A DNA stretch of 64,000 nucleotides, from NCBI GenBank assembly GCA_020847695.1, contig JADLBP010000048.1, positions 1 through 64,000 on the forward strand. Reading direction: 5' to 3'. A program made the translations under genes and the position numbers. This DNA comes from Planctomycetota bacterium (GTDB lineage Bacteria; Planctomycetota; UBA1135; GCA-002686595). Positions within the stretch are counted from its first letter, which is position 1. Each line of letters begins with the position of its first letter. The notes under the pieces were generated by a model. The model was not told the origin of the DNA, made no database searches, and worked only from the letters and a program-made list of their open reading frames with translations. Shown one piece after another: positions 44,954-54,000 of the stretch.

Positions 44954-46516
44954 CTAGAAGCGGAAGTAGATGAAGGGGTTGTACGAGCCCGCGGCGAGTT
45001 CACACGTCGCGACCAGCAACACACCGGCCAGCGCGACGTCCGCCGCGACACGCCAGCGCGTCGGCAGCGCGCCGTCCGGCTCGCGCGCTTGCGCGAGCAG
45101 GCGTTGCGCGATCGCGCGCACCCACGGCATCGCGCCGATCGCGCCCGCGATCAGCGCGGTCCATTGCAAGCGCGCGGCGAAGCTCCCGAACGTGTGCAGC
45201 CGCGCATCGCCGTGGCCCGGCGTGAACATCGCCGCGAGATAGCCGAGCGCGCCGTCGAGCGTCTCGGCACGGAAGAAGACCCAGCCGATCATCACCGCGA
45301 GCAGCACGTACGCGTGGCGCAGCGCGCGTGGCGTGCGCTCGAGCCGCTCTCCGACCGCGGCGCGCTCGAGCACCAGGAAGAGCCCGTGGTAGAGCCCCCA
45401 GACGAGGAAGCTCCAGCTCGCGCCGTGCCACAGCCCGCAGAGCGCGAAGACGGTGACCAGGTTGAAGTACGTGCGCGCCTTGCCGCGACGATTGCCGCCG
45501 AGCGGGATGTACAGGTAGTCGCGGAACCACGTCGACAGCGAGATGTGCCAGCGCCGCCAGAACTCGGTGATCGAGCGCGCGACGTACGGGTACCTGAAGT
45601 TCTCGAGGAAGTGGAACCCGAACATGTGACCGAGTCCGATCGCCATGTCGGAGTAGCCCGAGAAGTCGAAGTAGATCTGCAGCGTGTACGCGACGATGCC
45701 GAGCCACGCGAGCGAAGGCGTCAGTTGCGAGGTCGGCACCGCGAACACGCGGTCCGCGATCTCGGCGGCGACGTTGGCGATCAGGACCTTCTTGCCGAGG
45801 CCGATCACGAAGCGCCGAATGCCGCTCGCCAAACGCGTGAGGTCGACCGAGCGCGCGTCGATCTGGTCCGCGACGTCCTGATACCGGACGATCGGTCCCG
45901 CGACGAGCTGGGGGAACAGCGCGACGTAGAGTCCGAGCGAGAGCGGGTTGCGCTGCAAGCGCGCTTCGCCGCGCGCGACGTCGAGCACGTACGAGAGCGC
46001 CTGGAACGTGAAGAACGAGATGCCGATCGGCAGGCGGATCGAGCCGGTCTCGGTGCAGAGCACCGCACGCAGCTCGGGCGACAGGCCGAGCGTGTCCGCG
46101 ACCTGCGCGAAGGGCTGAGGCGCCCAACCGCAGCCGACCGCGACGTCGCTCGCGATGCCGAGGAGCCAGTCGGAGTACTTGAACGCGACCAGCAGCGAGA
46201 GGTTGACCGCGACCGCGCTCGCGACAGGCCACGCCACGCTCGCTCCGCGCGATCGGGCCCGCGCGGCCCACAGGCCGAAGAGCCAGTTCGACGCGATCGA
46301 GACCAGCATCAGCGCGCCGAGCACTGGCTCGCCCCAACCGTAGAAGACCAGACTCGCGAGCAGCAGCCACGTGTTGCGCGCGCCGGTGCCTCGCAGCAGG
46401 AAGCACCCCGCGAGCACGATCGGCAGGAAGCGGAACAGGAAGAGCGTCGAGCTGAACAGCACGGGGTAAGTCTGCGGGCATTGTTGCGTCGTCGGCTCGG
46501 GTTGACCATGCGCCAC
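44954..46516 (-). CDS. MBOAT family O-acyltransferase (AlgI-like)
   Basis: LPIGISFFTFQALSYVLDVARGEA...GYSDMAIGLGHMFGFHFLENFRYPYVARSITEFWRRWHISLSTWFRDYLYIPLGGNRRG...GLWHGASWSFLVWGLYHG. Start may lie downstream of 46516. Confidence 0.95.
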   Translation of the reverse strand: MAHGQPEPTTQQCPQTYPVLFSSTLFLFRFLPIVLAGCFLLRGTGARNTWLLLASLVFYGWGEPVLGALMLVSIASNWLFGLWAARARSRGASVAWPVASAVAVNLSLLVAFKYSDWLLGIASDVAVGCGWAPQPFAQVADTLGLSPELRAVLCTETGSIRLPIGISFFTFQALSYVLDVARGEARLQRNPLSLGLYVALFPQLVAGPIVRYQDVADQIDARSVDLTRLASGIRRFVIGLGKKVLIANVAAEIADRVFAVPTSQLTPSLAWLGIVAYTLQIYFDFSGYSDMAIGLGHMFGFHFLENFRYPYVARSITEFWRRWHISLSTWFRDYLYIPLGGNRRGKARTYFNLVTVFALCGLWHGASWSFLVWGLYHGLFLVLERAAVGERLERTPRALRHAYVLLAVMIGWVFFRAETLDGALGYLAAMFTPGHGDARLHTFGSFAARLQWTALIAGAIGAMPWVRAIAQRLLAQAREPDGALPTRWRVAADVALAGVLLVATCELAAGSYNPFIYFRF

Positions 46517-46691
46517 AGCGCCGAGTCGCGCGCCGTGTGCGCGGATCGCGACGCGTGCGCGCGCCGCGATGCGCGTCGGGGCGCCGCGCGCTCGCGACGC
46601 GCGACCGGCGCTCGCGCGCGTCGGCGCGAGCTCGCGAAGCGCCTCGGGCGTGCCCGCGCGCGCCGTCGCGCGCGGTTCGCGGAGCTTCGAG

Positions 46692-46720
46692 TTGAGGCCG
46701 ACCGCTCGGCGCCCTACCCT
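46692..46720 (+). promoter_or_regulatory. Candidate sigma70-type promoter for der
   Basis: TTGAGG (46692-46697) - 17 bp - TACCCT (46715-46720), followed by CCCTTCGAA at 46727. Confidence 0.6.
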
Positions 46721-46746
46721 GTTCCGCCCTTCGAATCGATTCGACC

Positions 46747-48111
46747 ATGACTGAAGCTCCCGTCCAGCGCCTGCCGCGCGTCGCGATCGTCGGCCGACCC
46801 AACGTCGGCAAGTCGACGCTGCTGAACCGACTCTGCGGCAGTCGAGTCTCGATCGTCGAGCCGACCGCCGGCGTGACGCGCGACCGTGTCAGCGTCCCGT
46901 CGCGCATCCCGACGCACTGGGGCGAGCGCTGGGTCGACGTCACCGACACCGGCGGCATCGGCATCGTCGATCGCGACGACCTCGGCGAGGACGTCGAGCG
47001 CCAAGTGCGCTTCGCGGTCGAGCTCGCGGACCTCGTCCTCTTCGTCGTCGATGCGCGCGAAGGCCTGACGCCGCTCGACAAGGCGGTCGCCGATCGGCTG
47101 CGCGGGCTCCCGAAGCCGGTGCTGCTGGTCGTCAACAAGGTCGACGCCAAGGGCGTCGAGTGGGAGATCGAGAGCTTCCGACGCCTCGGCGTCGGTCAAG
47201 GTCCGTACCCGATCAGCGCGCAGGGCGGCGAGGGCGTGCGCGAGCTCTGCTTGAAGATGAGCGAGCTCTTGCCCGCCGACACCAACGACCTGCTGCCCGC
47301 GCCGCCGGCGATGAAGCTCGCGGTCGTCGGGGTGCGCAACGCCGGCAAGTCGACCCTGATCAACGCGTTCGCCGGCGAGGAGCGCATGATCGTCTCCGAG
47401 ATCCCGGGGACGACGCGCGATTCGGTCGACGTGCGCTTCGAGCGCGACGGCAAGACGTTCGTCGCGATCGACACCGCGGGCGTGCGCAAGAAGTCGAAGA
47501 TGCAGGACGCGATCGAGTTCTACTCGGACGCGCGCAGTCTGAAGGCGGTGCGCCGCGCCGACGTCGTCGTGTTGCTGTTCGACGTCTACCAACCGCTCTC
47601 GGCGCTCGACAAGAAGCTCGCGCGCTACTGCGTCGACCACTACCGGCCGGTGATCCTCGCCGCGAACAAGTGGGACCTCGTCGACGGCCAGAAGCCGCGC
47701 GAGGACTTCGTCGAGTACGTCCGCAGCGAGCTCTCGGGCATGGCGCACGCGCCGCTGCTCTTCCTCTCCGCGAAGCACAAACGCGGCGTCGGCGAGATCC
47801 TGCGGCTCGCGCAGGATCTCTGGGAGGAGAGCCAGATCCGCGTGCCGACCTCCGAGCTCAACCGCGTGCTCGAGCGCGCCGCGGAGTCGCGCTCGCCGTC
47901 CTCGCAGGGCCACCGCGTGCGCATCTACTACGCCACGCAAGTCGAGGGCACGCCGCCGACCTTCGTCGTCTTCGTCAACGACAAGGAGCTGATCAGCAAG
48001 GACTACCTTCGCTACCTGACCAACCGCTTGCGCGAGGACACGCCGTTCAAGCGCGTGCCGTTGCACATCGTGCTGCGCGATCGCGATCGGACGGACAAAG
48101 AGGACCGCTGA
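46747..48111 (+). CDS. der: Ribosome biogenesis GTPase Der (EngA)
   Basis: Two G domains: VGRPNVGKSTLLNRL and VGVRNAGKSTLINAF; DTGGIG; DTAGVRKKSK; KH-like C-terminus. Confidence 0.96.
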   Translation: MTEAPVQRLPRVAIVGRPNVGKSTLLNRLCGSRVSIVEPTAGVTRDRVSVPSRIPTHWGERWVDVTDTGGIGIVDRDDLGEDVERQVRFAVELADLVLFVVDAREGLTPLDKAVADRLRGLPKPVLLVVNKVDAKGVEWEIESFRRLGVGQGPYPISAQGGEGVRELCLKMSELLPADTNDLLPAPPAMKLAVVGVRNAGKSTLINAFAGEERMIVSEIPGTTRDSVDVRFERDGKTFVAIDTAGVRKKSKMQDAIEFYSDARSLKAVRRADVVVLLFDVYQPLSALDKKLARYCVDHYRPVILAANKWDLVDGQKPREDFVEYVRSELSGMAHAPLLFLSAKHKRGVGEILRLAQDLWEESQIRVPTSELNRVLERAAESRSPSSQGHRVRIYYATQVEGTPPTFVVFVNDKELISKDYLRYLTNRLREDTPFKRVPLHIVLRDRDRTDKEDR

Positions 48112-48596
48112 TGGACCGCATCGGGACTTGGATCGCCTGTCTCTGTCTCGTCTTCGCCGCGAGCTGCGCGTCGGAGCGCCCGGAGCCCAAGTGGCGCGAC
48201 GGCGAAGTCGCCGCCGCGAGCGAGAACGTGCTCTGGGAGGTCTCGGTGCTCGCGCTCGACAAGGAAGGCTATCCGGTCGGAGCGGGGCTCGATCCGGCGA
48301 AGGGCATCGCGGTGTCGGGCTGGAAGAGCTCGCTCGCGCCGTTCAAGGGCAAGGGCTGGCGCGCGCGCGCGCACGTCAAGTACGAGCGCACCGCGCCGGG
48401 CCGCTACAAGCTCGAGGTGCGCGTCGAGAAGGAGACCAACGAGGACCTCGTTCGGCCGCTCGACCCGACGTACGCCGATTGGCAGCCCGCGCCGGACGAT
48501 CCCGAGCGCGCGGGCGTCTTGCTCCAGCGCATCCGTTCGTATCTCGGCGGCGAGATCGACGTCGCGGCGCCGCCGAAGTCGCGCACGAATCGCTGA
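48111..48596 (+). CDS. Small lipoprotein of unknown function
   Basis: MDRIGTWIACLCLVFAASCASERPEPKWRDGEVAAASENVLWEVSVLALDKEGYPVGAGLDPAKG; start codon overlaps the der stop (tgATGg). Confidence 0.82.
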   Translation: MDRIGTWIACLCLVFAASCASERPEPKWRDGEVAAASENVLWEVSVLALDKEGYPVGAGLDPAKGIAVSGWKSSLAPFKGKGWRARAHVKYERTAPGRYKLEVRVEKETNEDLVRPLDPTYADWQPAPDDPERAGVLLQRIRSYLGGEIDVAAPPKSRTNR

Positions 48597-48718
48597 GGCG
48601 CGCCCCGCGCAGGCCCCGCGCGACCGCTCGGACGCGCGTGCGCGCGTGAATCGCGCCAGGAAAAGCTTGCGCTCGGCCCGTCGACATCGAAGCCTCTTCG
48701 GCGACGTCCGAAGGATGC

Positions 48719-49633
48719 ATGCAAGCGACGCGTGAACGCGAGCCGGGAGAGTGGGTCGAAGCCGGGCCCGTGCGCGTCGTCGACGCGCTCGCGGCGAGCG
48801 CGCGCCTCTTCCGCACGATCGCGGAGCGGCGCGAGCTGGTGGTCGCCGGCGTGCGCCGCGACCTCGCCGCGCGGTTCTCGGGCACGCTGCTCGGGCGCCT
48901 CTGGCCGCTGCTGACGCCGCTGCTCTTGTTCGGCGTCTACTACTTCCTCTTCACGCGCATCTTCGGGTTCCGACTCGACGGCTTGCCCGAGCAGCACCGC
49001 GCCGCGCTCGGCGTCTGGATGTTCGTCGGAACCCTGGTCTGGACCGGATTCGCGGAAGGCGTGACGCGCGCGAGCACGGTGCTGGTCGAGAACGGCACGT
49101 TGATCAAGAAGCTCGCGTTCCCCGCGGAGCTGCTGCCCCTGCAGACGGTGCTCGCGAGCACGGTGACGCAACTGCTCGCGTTCGGCGTGTTCGCGCTCGT
49201 CGCGTTCGGCGCGTCGCTCTGGCCGTTCTCCGGCGCGGCATTGGTCTGGGTGCCGGCGATCCTCGTTCTGCAAGTGCTGTTCGCGTACGGGCTCGCTCTG
49301 TGCGCTTCCGCGGCGACGGTGTTCCTGCGCGACACCGCGGCGGCGCTCGGCCTGTTGTTCACGGTCTGGATGTTCGCGACGCCCGTGTTCTGGATGCCGG
49401 TGCGCGAGGTGTTGCCGACGATCGAGCGGTGGCTCCCGTGGATCGAGCGGAACCCGACGTACTCGCTCCTCTACGCGTGGCGCGCGGTGCTGATGTCGTC
49501 CGAGCCCGCGCTCGCGTTCCCGCGCTCGATCGGCGCCGAGCTCGCGGCGTTCGCGCCGTGGGCGCTCGGCGCGTTCGTCGTCGGCGCGACGTTCTTCGCG
49601 TGCGTCAAGCGGCGCTTCGCCGACGAGGTCTGA
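48719..49633 (+). CDS. ABC-2 polysaccharide export permease (Wzm/TagG-like)
   Basis: VVAGVRRDLAARFSGTLLGRLWPLLTPLLLFGVYYFLFTRIFGF...VLVENGTLIKKLAFPAELLPL...WMPVREVLP...RNPTYSLLYAWR. Confidence 0.92.
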   Translation: MQATREREPGEWVEAGPVRVVDALAASARLFRTIAERRELVVAGVRRDLAARFSGTLLGRLWPLLTPLLLFGVYYFLFTRIFGFRLDGLPEQHRAALGVWMFVGTLVWTGFAEGVTRASTVLVENGTLIKKLAFPAELLPLQTVLASTVTQLLAFGVFALVAFGASLWPFSGAALVWVPAILVLQVLFAYGLALCASAATVFLRDTAAALGLLFTVWMFATPVFWMPVREVLPTIERWLPWIERNPTYSLLYAWRAVLMSSEPALAFPRSIGAELAAFAPWALGAFVVGATFFACVKRRFADEV

Positions 49634-49639
49634 CGTGGG

Positions 49640-50860
49640 GTGGCGAGGTTTGACGTGAGCGCGGCGGCGATCGAGATCGAAGGGCTCGGCAAGGCGTACC
49701 GGCGCTACGCGAGCGGCGTCGACCGCGGGCTCGAGCTCGCGAGCTTCGGCGCCGTGCGACGCCATCGCGAGTTCTGGGCGCTGCGCGGCGTCACCGCGAC
49801 GCTCGCGCGCGGCGAGGCGTTCGGGCTCGTCGGCGGCAACGGCGCGGGCAAGTCGACCCTCTTGAAGCTGCTCGCGGGCACGACGTTCCCGAGCGAAGGC
49901 CGCTTCCGCGTCGCGGGCCGGCTCGGCGCGTTGCTCGAGCTCGGCGCGGGCTTCCACCTCGATCTCTCCGGACGCGAGAACCTGCAGCTCGCCGGCGCGC
50001 TGCTCGGGTTGAGCCGCGCCGAGCTGCGAGCGAAGGAAGGCGAGATCCTCGACTTCGCGGAGATCGGCGAGTTCGTCGACGCCCCGGTGCGCACGTACTC
50101 GACCGGGATGGCGGTGCGCTTGTCGTTCGCGCTCGCGACCGCGATCGATCCCGACGTGCTGATCATCGACGAGGTGCTCGCGGTCGGCGACTTGTACTTC
50201 CAGAAGAAGTGCATCGATCGCGTGCTCGACTTCAAGCGCCGCGGCAAGACGATCCTGCTCTGCAGTCACAGCCTCTACGACGTGCGCAACCTCTGCGAAC
50301 GCGCGCTGTGGCTCGAGCACGGCGTCGTGCGCGGGCTCGGCGATTCGGTTTCCGTCACCAACGACTACGCGACGTTCCAGCGCGAGCACTCGGACGCGTC
50401 CGAGGCGCCTTCGACGCCGCCCGCCGGGTTGCCGCGGGTGCTCGCCGCGCGCGTCGTGCGCCGCGCGGACGGCAAGGAGGTCCACGAGATCGACGCCGGC
50501 GAGGCGATCGAGGTCCGGGTCTGGTGGGAGAATCCCGAACCCGCGAAGCACGCGCTGCAGCTCGGCCTGGGCTTCCTGCGCCAGGATCGCACGCTGGTCG
50601 CCGCCGCCGCGACGCACCTCGACGGCGTGCCGGTCGATTCGCGCTCGGGTGCGGCGGTGCTCGAATTCGACGCGCTGCCGTTGCTCGCCGGACAGTTCAC
50701 GGTGCTCGTCGTGCTCTTCGACGGCGACGGCGTGCACCGGCATCACGAGTTCACGATGCACGAGCCCCTGACCATCCGCGCGCGGACCAAGGAGCTCGGC
50801 CTGGTGCGCGTGCCGCACCGCTGGCGCTTCGCACCGCTCGAAGCGCCGCCCGCGCGATGA
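49640..50860 (+). CDS. ABC polysaccharide export ATPase with Wzt-like C-terminal domain
   Basis: GNGAGKSTLLKLLAGTTFPSEGRFRVAGRLGALLELGAGFHLDLSGREN...SFALATAIDPDVLIIDEVLAVGD; C-terminal ~140-aa beta-rich domain. Confidence 0.93.
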   Translation: MARFDVSAAAIEIEGLGKAYRRYASGVDRGLELASFGAVRRHREFWALRGVTATLARGEAFGLVGGNGAGKSTLLKLLAGTTFPSEGRFRVAGRLGALLELGAGFHLDLSGRENLQLAGALLGLSRAELRAKEGEILDFAEIGEFVDAPVRTYSTGMAVRLSFALATAIDPDVLIIDEVLAVGDLYFQKKCIDRVLDFKRRGKTILLCSHSLYDVRNLCERALWLEHGVVRGLGDSVSVTNDYATFQREHSDASEAPSTPPAGLPRVLAARVVRRADGKEVHEIDAGEAIEVRVWWENPEPAKHALQLGLGFLRQDRTLVAAAATHLDGVPVDSRSGAAVLEFDALPLLAGQFTVLVVLFDGDGVHRHHEFTMHEPLTIRARTKELGLVRVPHRWRFAPLEAPPAR

Positions 50861-52071
50861 CGTTGCCGCGCCGACTCTCCGCGTTGGTCGTCAACTACGG
50901 CACGGCGCGTTTCGCGGCGGCGTGCGTCGCGTCGCTCGCGCGCGAGTGGCTCGCCGCGGGCGGCGAACGCGGCGCGCTCGAGCTCGTCGTCGTCGACAAC
51001 GCGTCGCCGAACGAGAGCGAGCGCGACCTCGCCGCGCTCGAACGCGTCGGCGCGCGGCTCGTGCGTTCGAAGGAGAACCTCGGGTACGCCCGCGGCGCGA
51101 ACCTCGCGCTCGCGCACTCGGCGGGCGAGCGCGACGACTGGATCGCGGTGCTCAACGCGGACCTCTGCTTCCTGCCGGGCTCGCTCGAGGCTCTCTTCCG
51201 TTCGCCCGCGAGTCCGCGCCTCGGCCTGTTGGCGCCGGCGTGCTACGTCGATCCCGCGTGCGAGCTCGCGTTGCCGCCGCATCGGCCACCCAGCGTCGCG
51301 AGCACGCTCGCCGAGCTCGCCGCCGAGCACTCGCCCGACGCCGCGCGGCGGCTCGCGACGCAGCGCGCGCGCTTCGCCGAGCGCGTGTGGGCCGCGCGCG
51401 ACGCCCGCCTCGAGCTGCCGTTGCTCTCCGGCGCCGCGTTGTTCGCGCCGCGGACGACGCTCGCACGCCTCGGCGGGCTCTTCGACGAGCGCTACCCGCT
51501 GTACTACGAGGACACCGATCTCGCGCGCCGCGTCCGTGCGCACGACCTCGCGTGCGAGTTCGAGCCGCGCGCGCGCATCGTGCACCACTGGGCGCGCTCG
51601 AGCGGCGTCGGCGCCGAGTTCGAGGCCGACCCGCGCGCGCGGTTCCGCGTCAGCCAACGCGCGTACTTCGAGCGCTGGCACGGTGCGTTCGCAGCGCGGG
51701 CTCTCGCGGCGCTCGACGAGGCGTCCTCGCGGCGCGCGCCGGTCGAGCGTTGTCCGCCGATCCATCCGCTGGTCGAGCTCGGGCCGTGCGCGACCGCGCC
51801 CGAGCTCGTGCTCCCGCGCGCGGGGCGGTGGGTGATCGAGCTCGCGATGACGCCGCATTTCCCGCTCGCGGCCGGCGTGCTGGTCGACGGCGAGCGTTGG
51901 CGCGCCTCGCCGCGCGCGTGGGAGTGGTTCTTCCCGGGGCGCTACTACCTGCGGGCGCTCGATCGAGGCTCGTTCGAGTGCGCGGGCGCGTGGACCTTCG
52001 ACAAGACGAGCCCCGCCCGGCAAGATCCGCTCTCGCTCGAGGAGACGGCGCGCGATCGCGGCGCGCTCTGA
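50857..52071 (+). CDS. Glycosyltransferase family 2
   Basis: SALVVNYGTARFAAACVASL...VVVDNASPNESERDL...SKENLGYARGANLALAHS...DERYPLYYEDTDLARRVRAH. Confidence 0.92.
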   Translation: MTLPRRLSALVVNYGTARFAAACVASLAREWLAAGGERGALELVVVDNASPNESERDLAALERVGARLVRSKENLGYARGANLALAHSAGERDDWIAVLNADLCFLPGSLEALFRSPASPRLGLLAPACYVDPACELALPPHRPPSVASTLAELAAEHSPDAARRLATQRARFAERVWAARDARLELPLLSGAALFAPRTTLARLGGLFDERYPLYYEDTDLARRVRAHDLACEFEPRARIVHHWARSSGVGAEFEADPRARFRVSQRAYFERWHGAFAARALAALDEASSRRAPVERCPPIHPLVELGPCATAPELVLPRAGRWVIELAMTPHFPLAAGVLVDGERWRASPRAWEWFFPGRYYLRALDRGSFECAGAWTFDKTSPARQDPLSLEETARDRGAL

Positions 52072-52078
52072 CCTCGGC

Positions 52079-52771
52079 GTGCCCACCAGGATGCCCGAGT
52101 CGAAGAATCCCGCGCAGCAGCCCGCGGCGCTCGAATTGCCGCGCGCGTCGCGCGTGCTCGCGTTCGCGCCGCACGCGGACGACGACGTGCTCGGCGCCGG
52201 CGGCGCGCTCGCGCTGCACGCGCGACGCGGCGACCGGGTGCGCGTCGTCGTCGCGTTCGACGGCAAGCTCGGGCTCGCGCCCGGAGTCGACCCGCGGGTG
52301 CGGCGCGAGGAGGCGCTCGCCGCGGGCGAGGAGCTCGGCGTCCGCGACTTCGCGTTCTGGGACTACCCGGAAGGGCACGAGCCCGCGCCATCGGAGCTCG
52401 AGCTCGCGGTCGAACGCGTCGCGCGCGAGCTCGCCGACTGCGCACCCGACGTCGTCTACGCGCCATGGAGCGGCGACGAGCACGTCGATCACCGCGTGCT
52501 CGCTCGGGTGACGCGTGCCGCGCTCGAACGCGCGCGCTTCGCCGGCCGGGCGTTCGGCTACGAGGTCTGGAGCGCGTGTCCCGCCGACGTCGTGCTCGAC
52601 GTCGGTGCGGTTTGGCCGCAGAAGCTCGCGGCGCTCGCGCGGCATCGCTCGCAGCTCGCGCGCACCGACCTCGCGGCGCTCGCGCTCGGCAACGCGCAGC
52701 GCGCGGGGCGATGGCTCGGACCCGCGCGCTTCGGCGAAGCGTTCGTCGAGACGAGGTGGGGCCCGCGATGA
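52079..52771 (+). CDS. PIG-L family de-N-acetylase
   Basis: ASRVLAFAPHADDDVLGAGGALALHARRGDRVRVVVAFDG...VYAPWSGDEHVDHRVLARV; GTG start (or ATG 52091). Confidence 0.9.
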   Translation: MPTRMPESKNPAQQPAALELPRASRVLAFAPHADDDVLGAGGALALHARRGDRVRVVVAFDGKLGLAPGVDPRVRREEALAAGEELGVRDFAFWDYPEGHEPAPSELELAVERVARELADCAPDVVYAPWSGDEHVDHRVLARVTRAALERARFAGRAFGYEVWSACPADVVLDVGAVWPQKLAALARHRSQLARTDLAALALGNAQRAGRWLGPARFGEAFVETRWGPR

Positions 52772-54000
52772 GGCTCGCGTTGGTCACGCAGCTCGATCCG
52801 AGCGAGTTCCTCGGCGGGACCGAGCTCGTCGTGCGCGCCCAACTGCGCGCGCTCGTCGAACGCGGACACGAAGTCTGGCTGGTCGCGGGCACGCAGCGGC
52901 CGAGCACCGGCGCGGCGACGGTCGAGGGCTCGCAGGACGGCATCCGCGTCGTCCGCGTGCCGCGCTTGCCGCACGAAGTGTACGACCTCGAGATCCTGCG
53001 CCCGCGGATCGCGCACCTGGTCGCCGACGCGGTGCGCGGCGCGGACGTCGTGCACGTGCACCACTGGTTCACGCTGACGTCGAACCTGGTGCGCGTGCTC
53101 GCCGCGCAGGTTCCGGTGGTCGTCTCGCTGCACGACGCGTTCGCGACGTGCCCGCGCTTCTTCCGTTGCGCACCCGAGCCCGCGATCGCCTGTCCGCCGC
53201 CCGGCGCGTTCACCGCGTGCGCGCGTTGCGTCGCGCCCGACGCCCCAGGGAACGCTCCCGCGGAGCTCGAACGTCGCCTCGCCGCGCGCGCCGCCGCGTT
53301 CACCGCCGAAGTCGCCGCCGCCGCCGCGGTGGTCGCGCCGAGCCGCGCGCACGCCGCGCTGGTCGCGCCCTACCTCGGGCTCGTGAGCCCGAGGATCCAG
53401 GTGATCCCGCACGGCCTCTGCCGCGCGCTGGTCCGCCCGGAGCGCGCGCCGGCGCGCCCGGGAGCGCCGCCGGTCGTGCTCCATTTCGGCAACCTCGGGC
53501 GGGGGAAGGGGACGCTCGACCTCGTGCGCTCGCTCGCACGGCTCGCTCCGGGCTCGATCGAGCTCCACTTGCTCGGGCCGGCGCTCGACCCCGAGCTCCA
53601 CCACGCGATCGAACGCGAGCGCGGCGCGCTCGCGATCACTCGCGGCGGCGCCTACGGCGAGCGTGAGCTCGAGGCCGCCGCGGCTCGCGCGACGCTCGCG
53701 GCGTTCCCGTCGCGGCTCGCCGAGAGCTACGGACTGGTCGTCGACGAGAGCCTGGCGCTCGGGCTGCCGACCTGGGTCTCCGACCGCGGCGCGCTCGGTG
53801 AGCGCCTGGGCGGCGCCGGCCGCATCCTGCCCGCAGAGGACGTCGCGGCCTGGACGGATGCGTTCGAGGCACTACTCTCTCGTCCCTCCATGCTCGACGC
53901 AGCCCGCCTCGCCCTGCCGAACTCCCCGCGGCGCGCCGCAGACGCCGCCGCCGAGCTCGAAGCGCTCTACCAACGCGTCGCGCGGGAGCCGCGCCGATGA
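52768..54000 (+). CDS. Glycosyltransferase family 4
   Basis: FLGGTELVVRAQLRALVERGHEVWLVAG...VVHVHHWFTLTSNLVRVL...VVSLHDAFATCPRFFRC...AAFPSRLAESYGLVVDESLALGLPTWV. Confidence 0.92.
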   Translation: MRLALVTQLDPSEFLGGTELVVRAQLRALVERGHEVWLVAGTQRPSTGAATVEGSQDGIRVVRVPRLPHEVYDLEILRPRIAHLVADAVRGADVVHVHHWFTLTSNLVRVLAAQVPVVVSLHDAFATCPRFFRCAPEPAIACPPPGAFTACARCVAPDAPGNAPAELERRLAARAAAFTAEVAAAAAVVAPSRAHAALVAPYLGLVSPRIQVIPHGLCRALVRPERAPARPGAPPVVLHFGNLGRGKGTLDLVRSLARLAPGSIELHLLGPALDPELHHAIERERGALAITRGGAYGERELEAAAARATLAAFPSRLAESYGLVVDESLALGLPTWVSDRGALGERLGGAGRILPAEDVAAWTDAFEALLSRPSMLDAARLALPNSPRRAADAAAELEALYQRVAREPRR

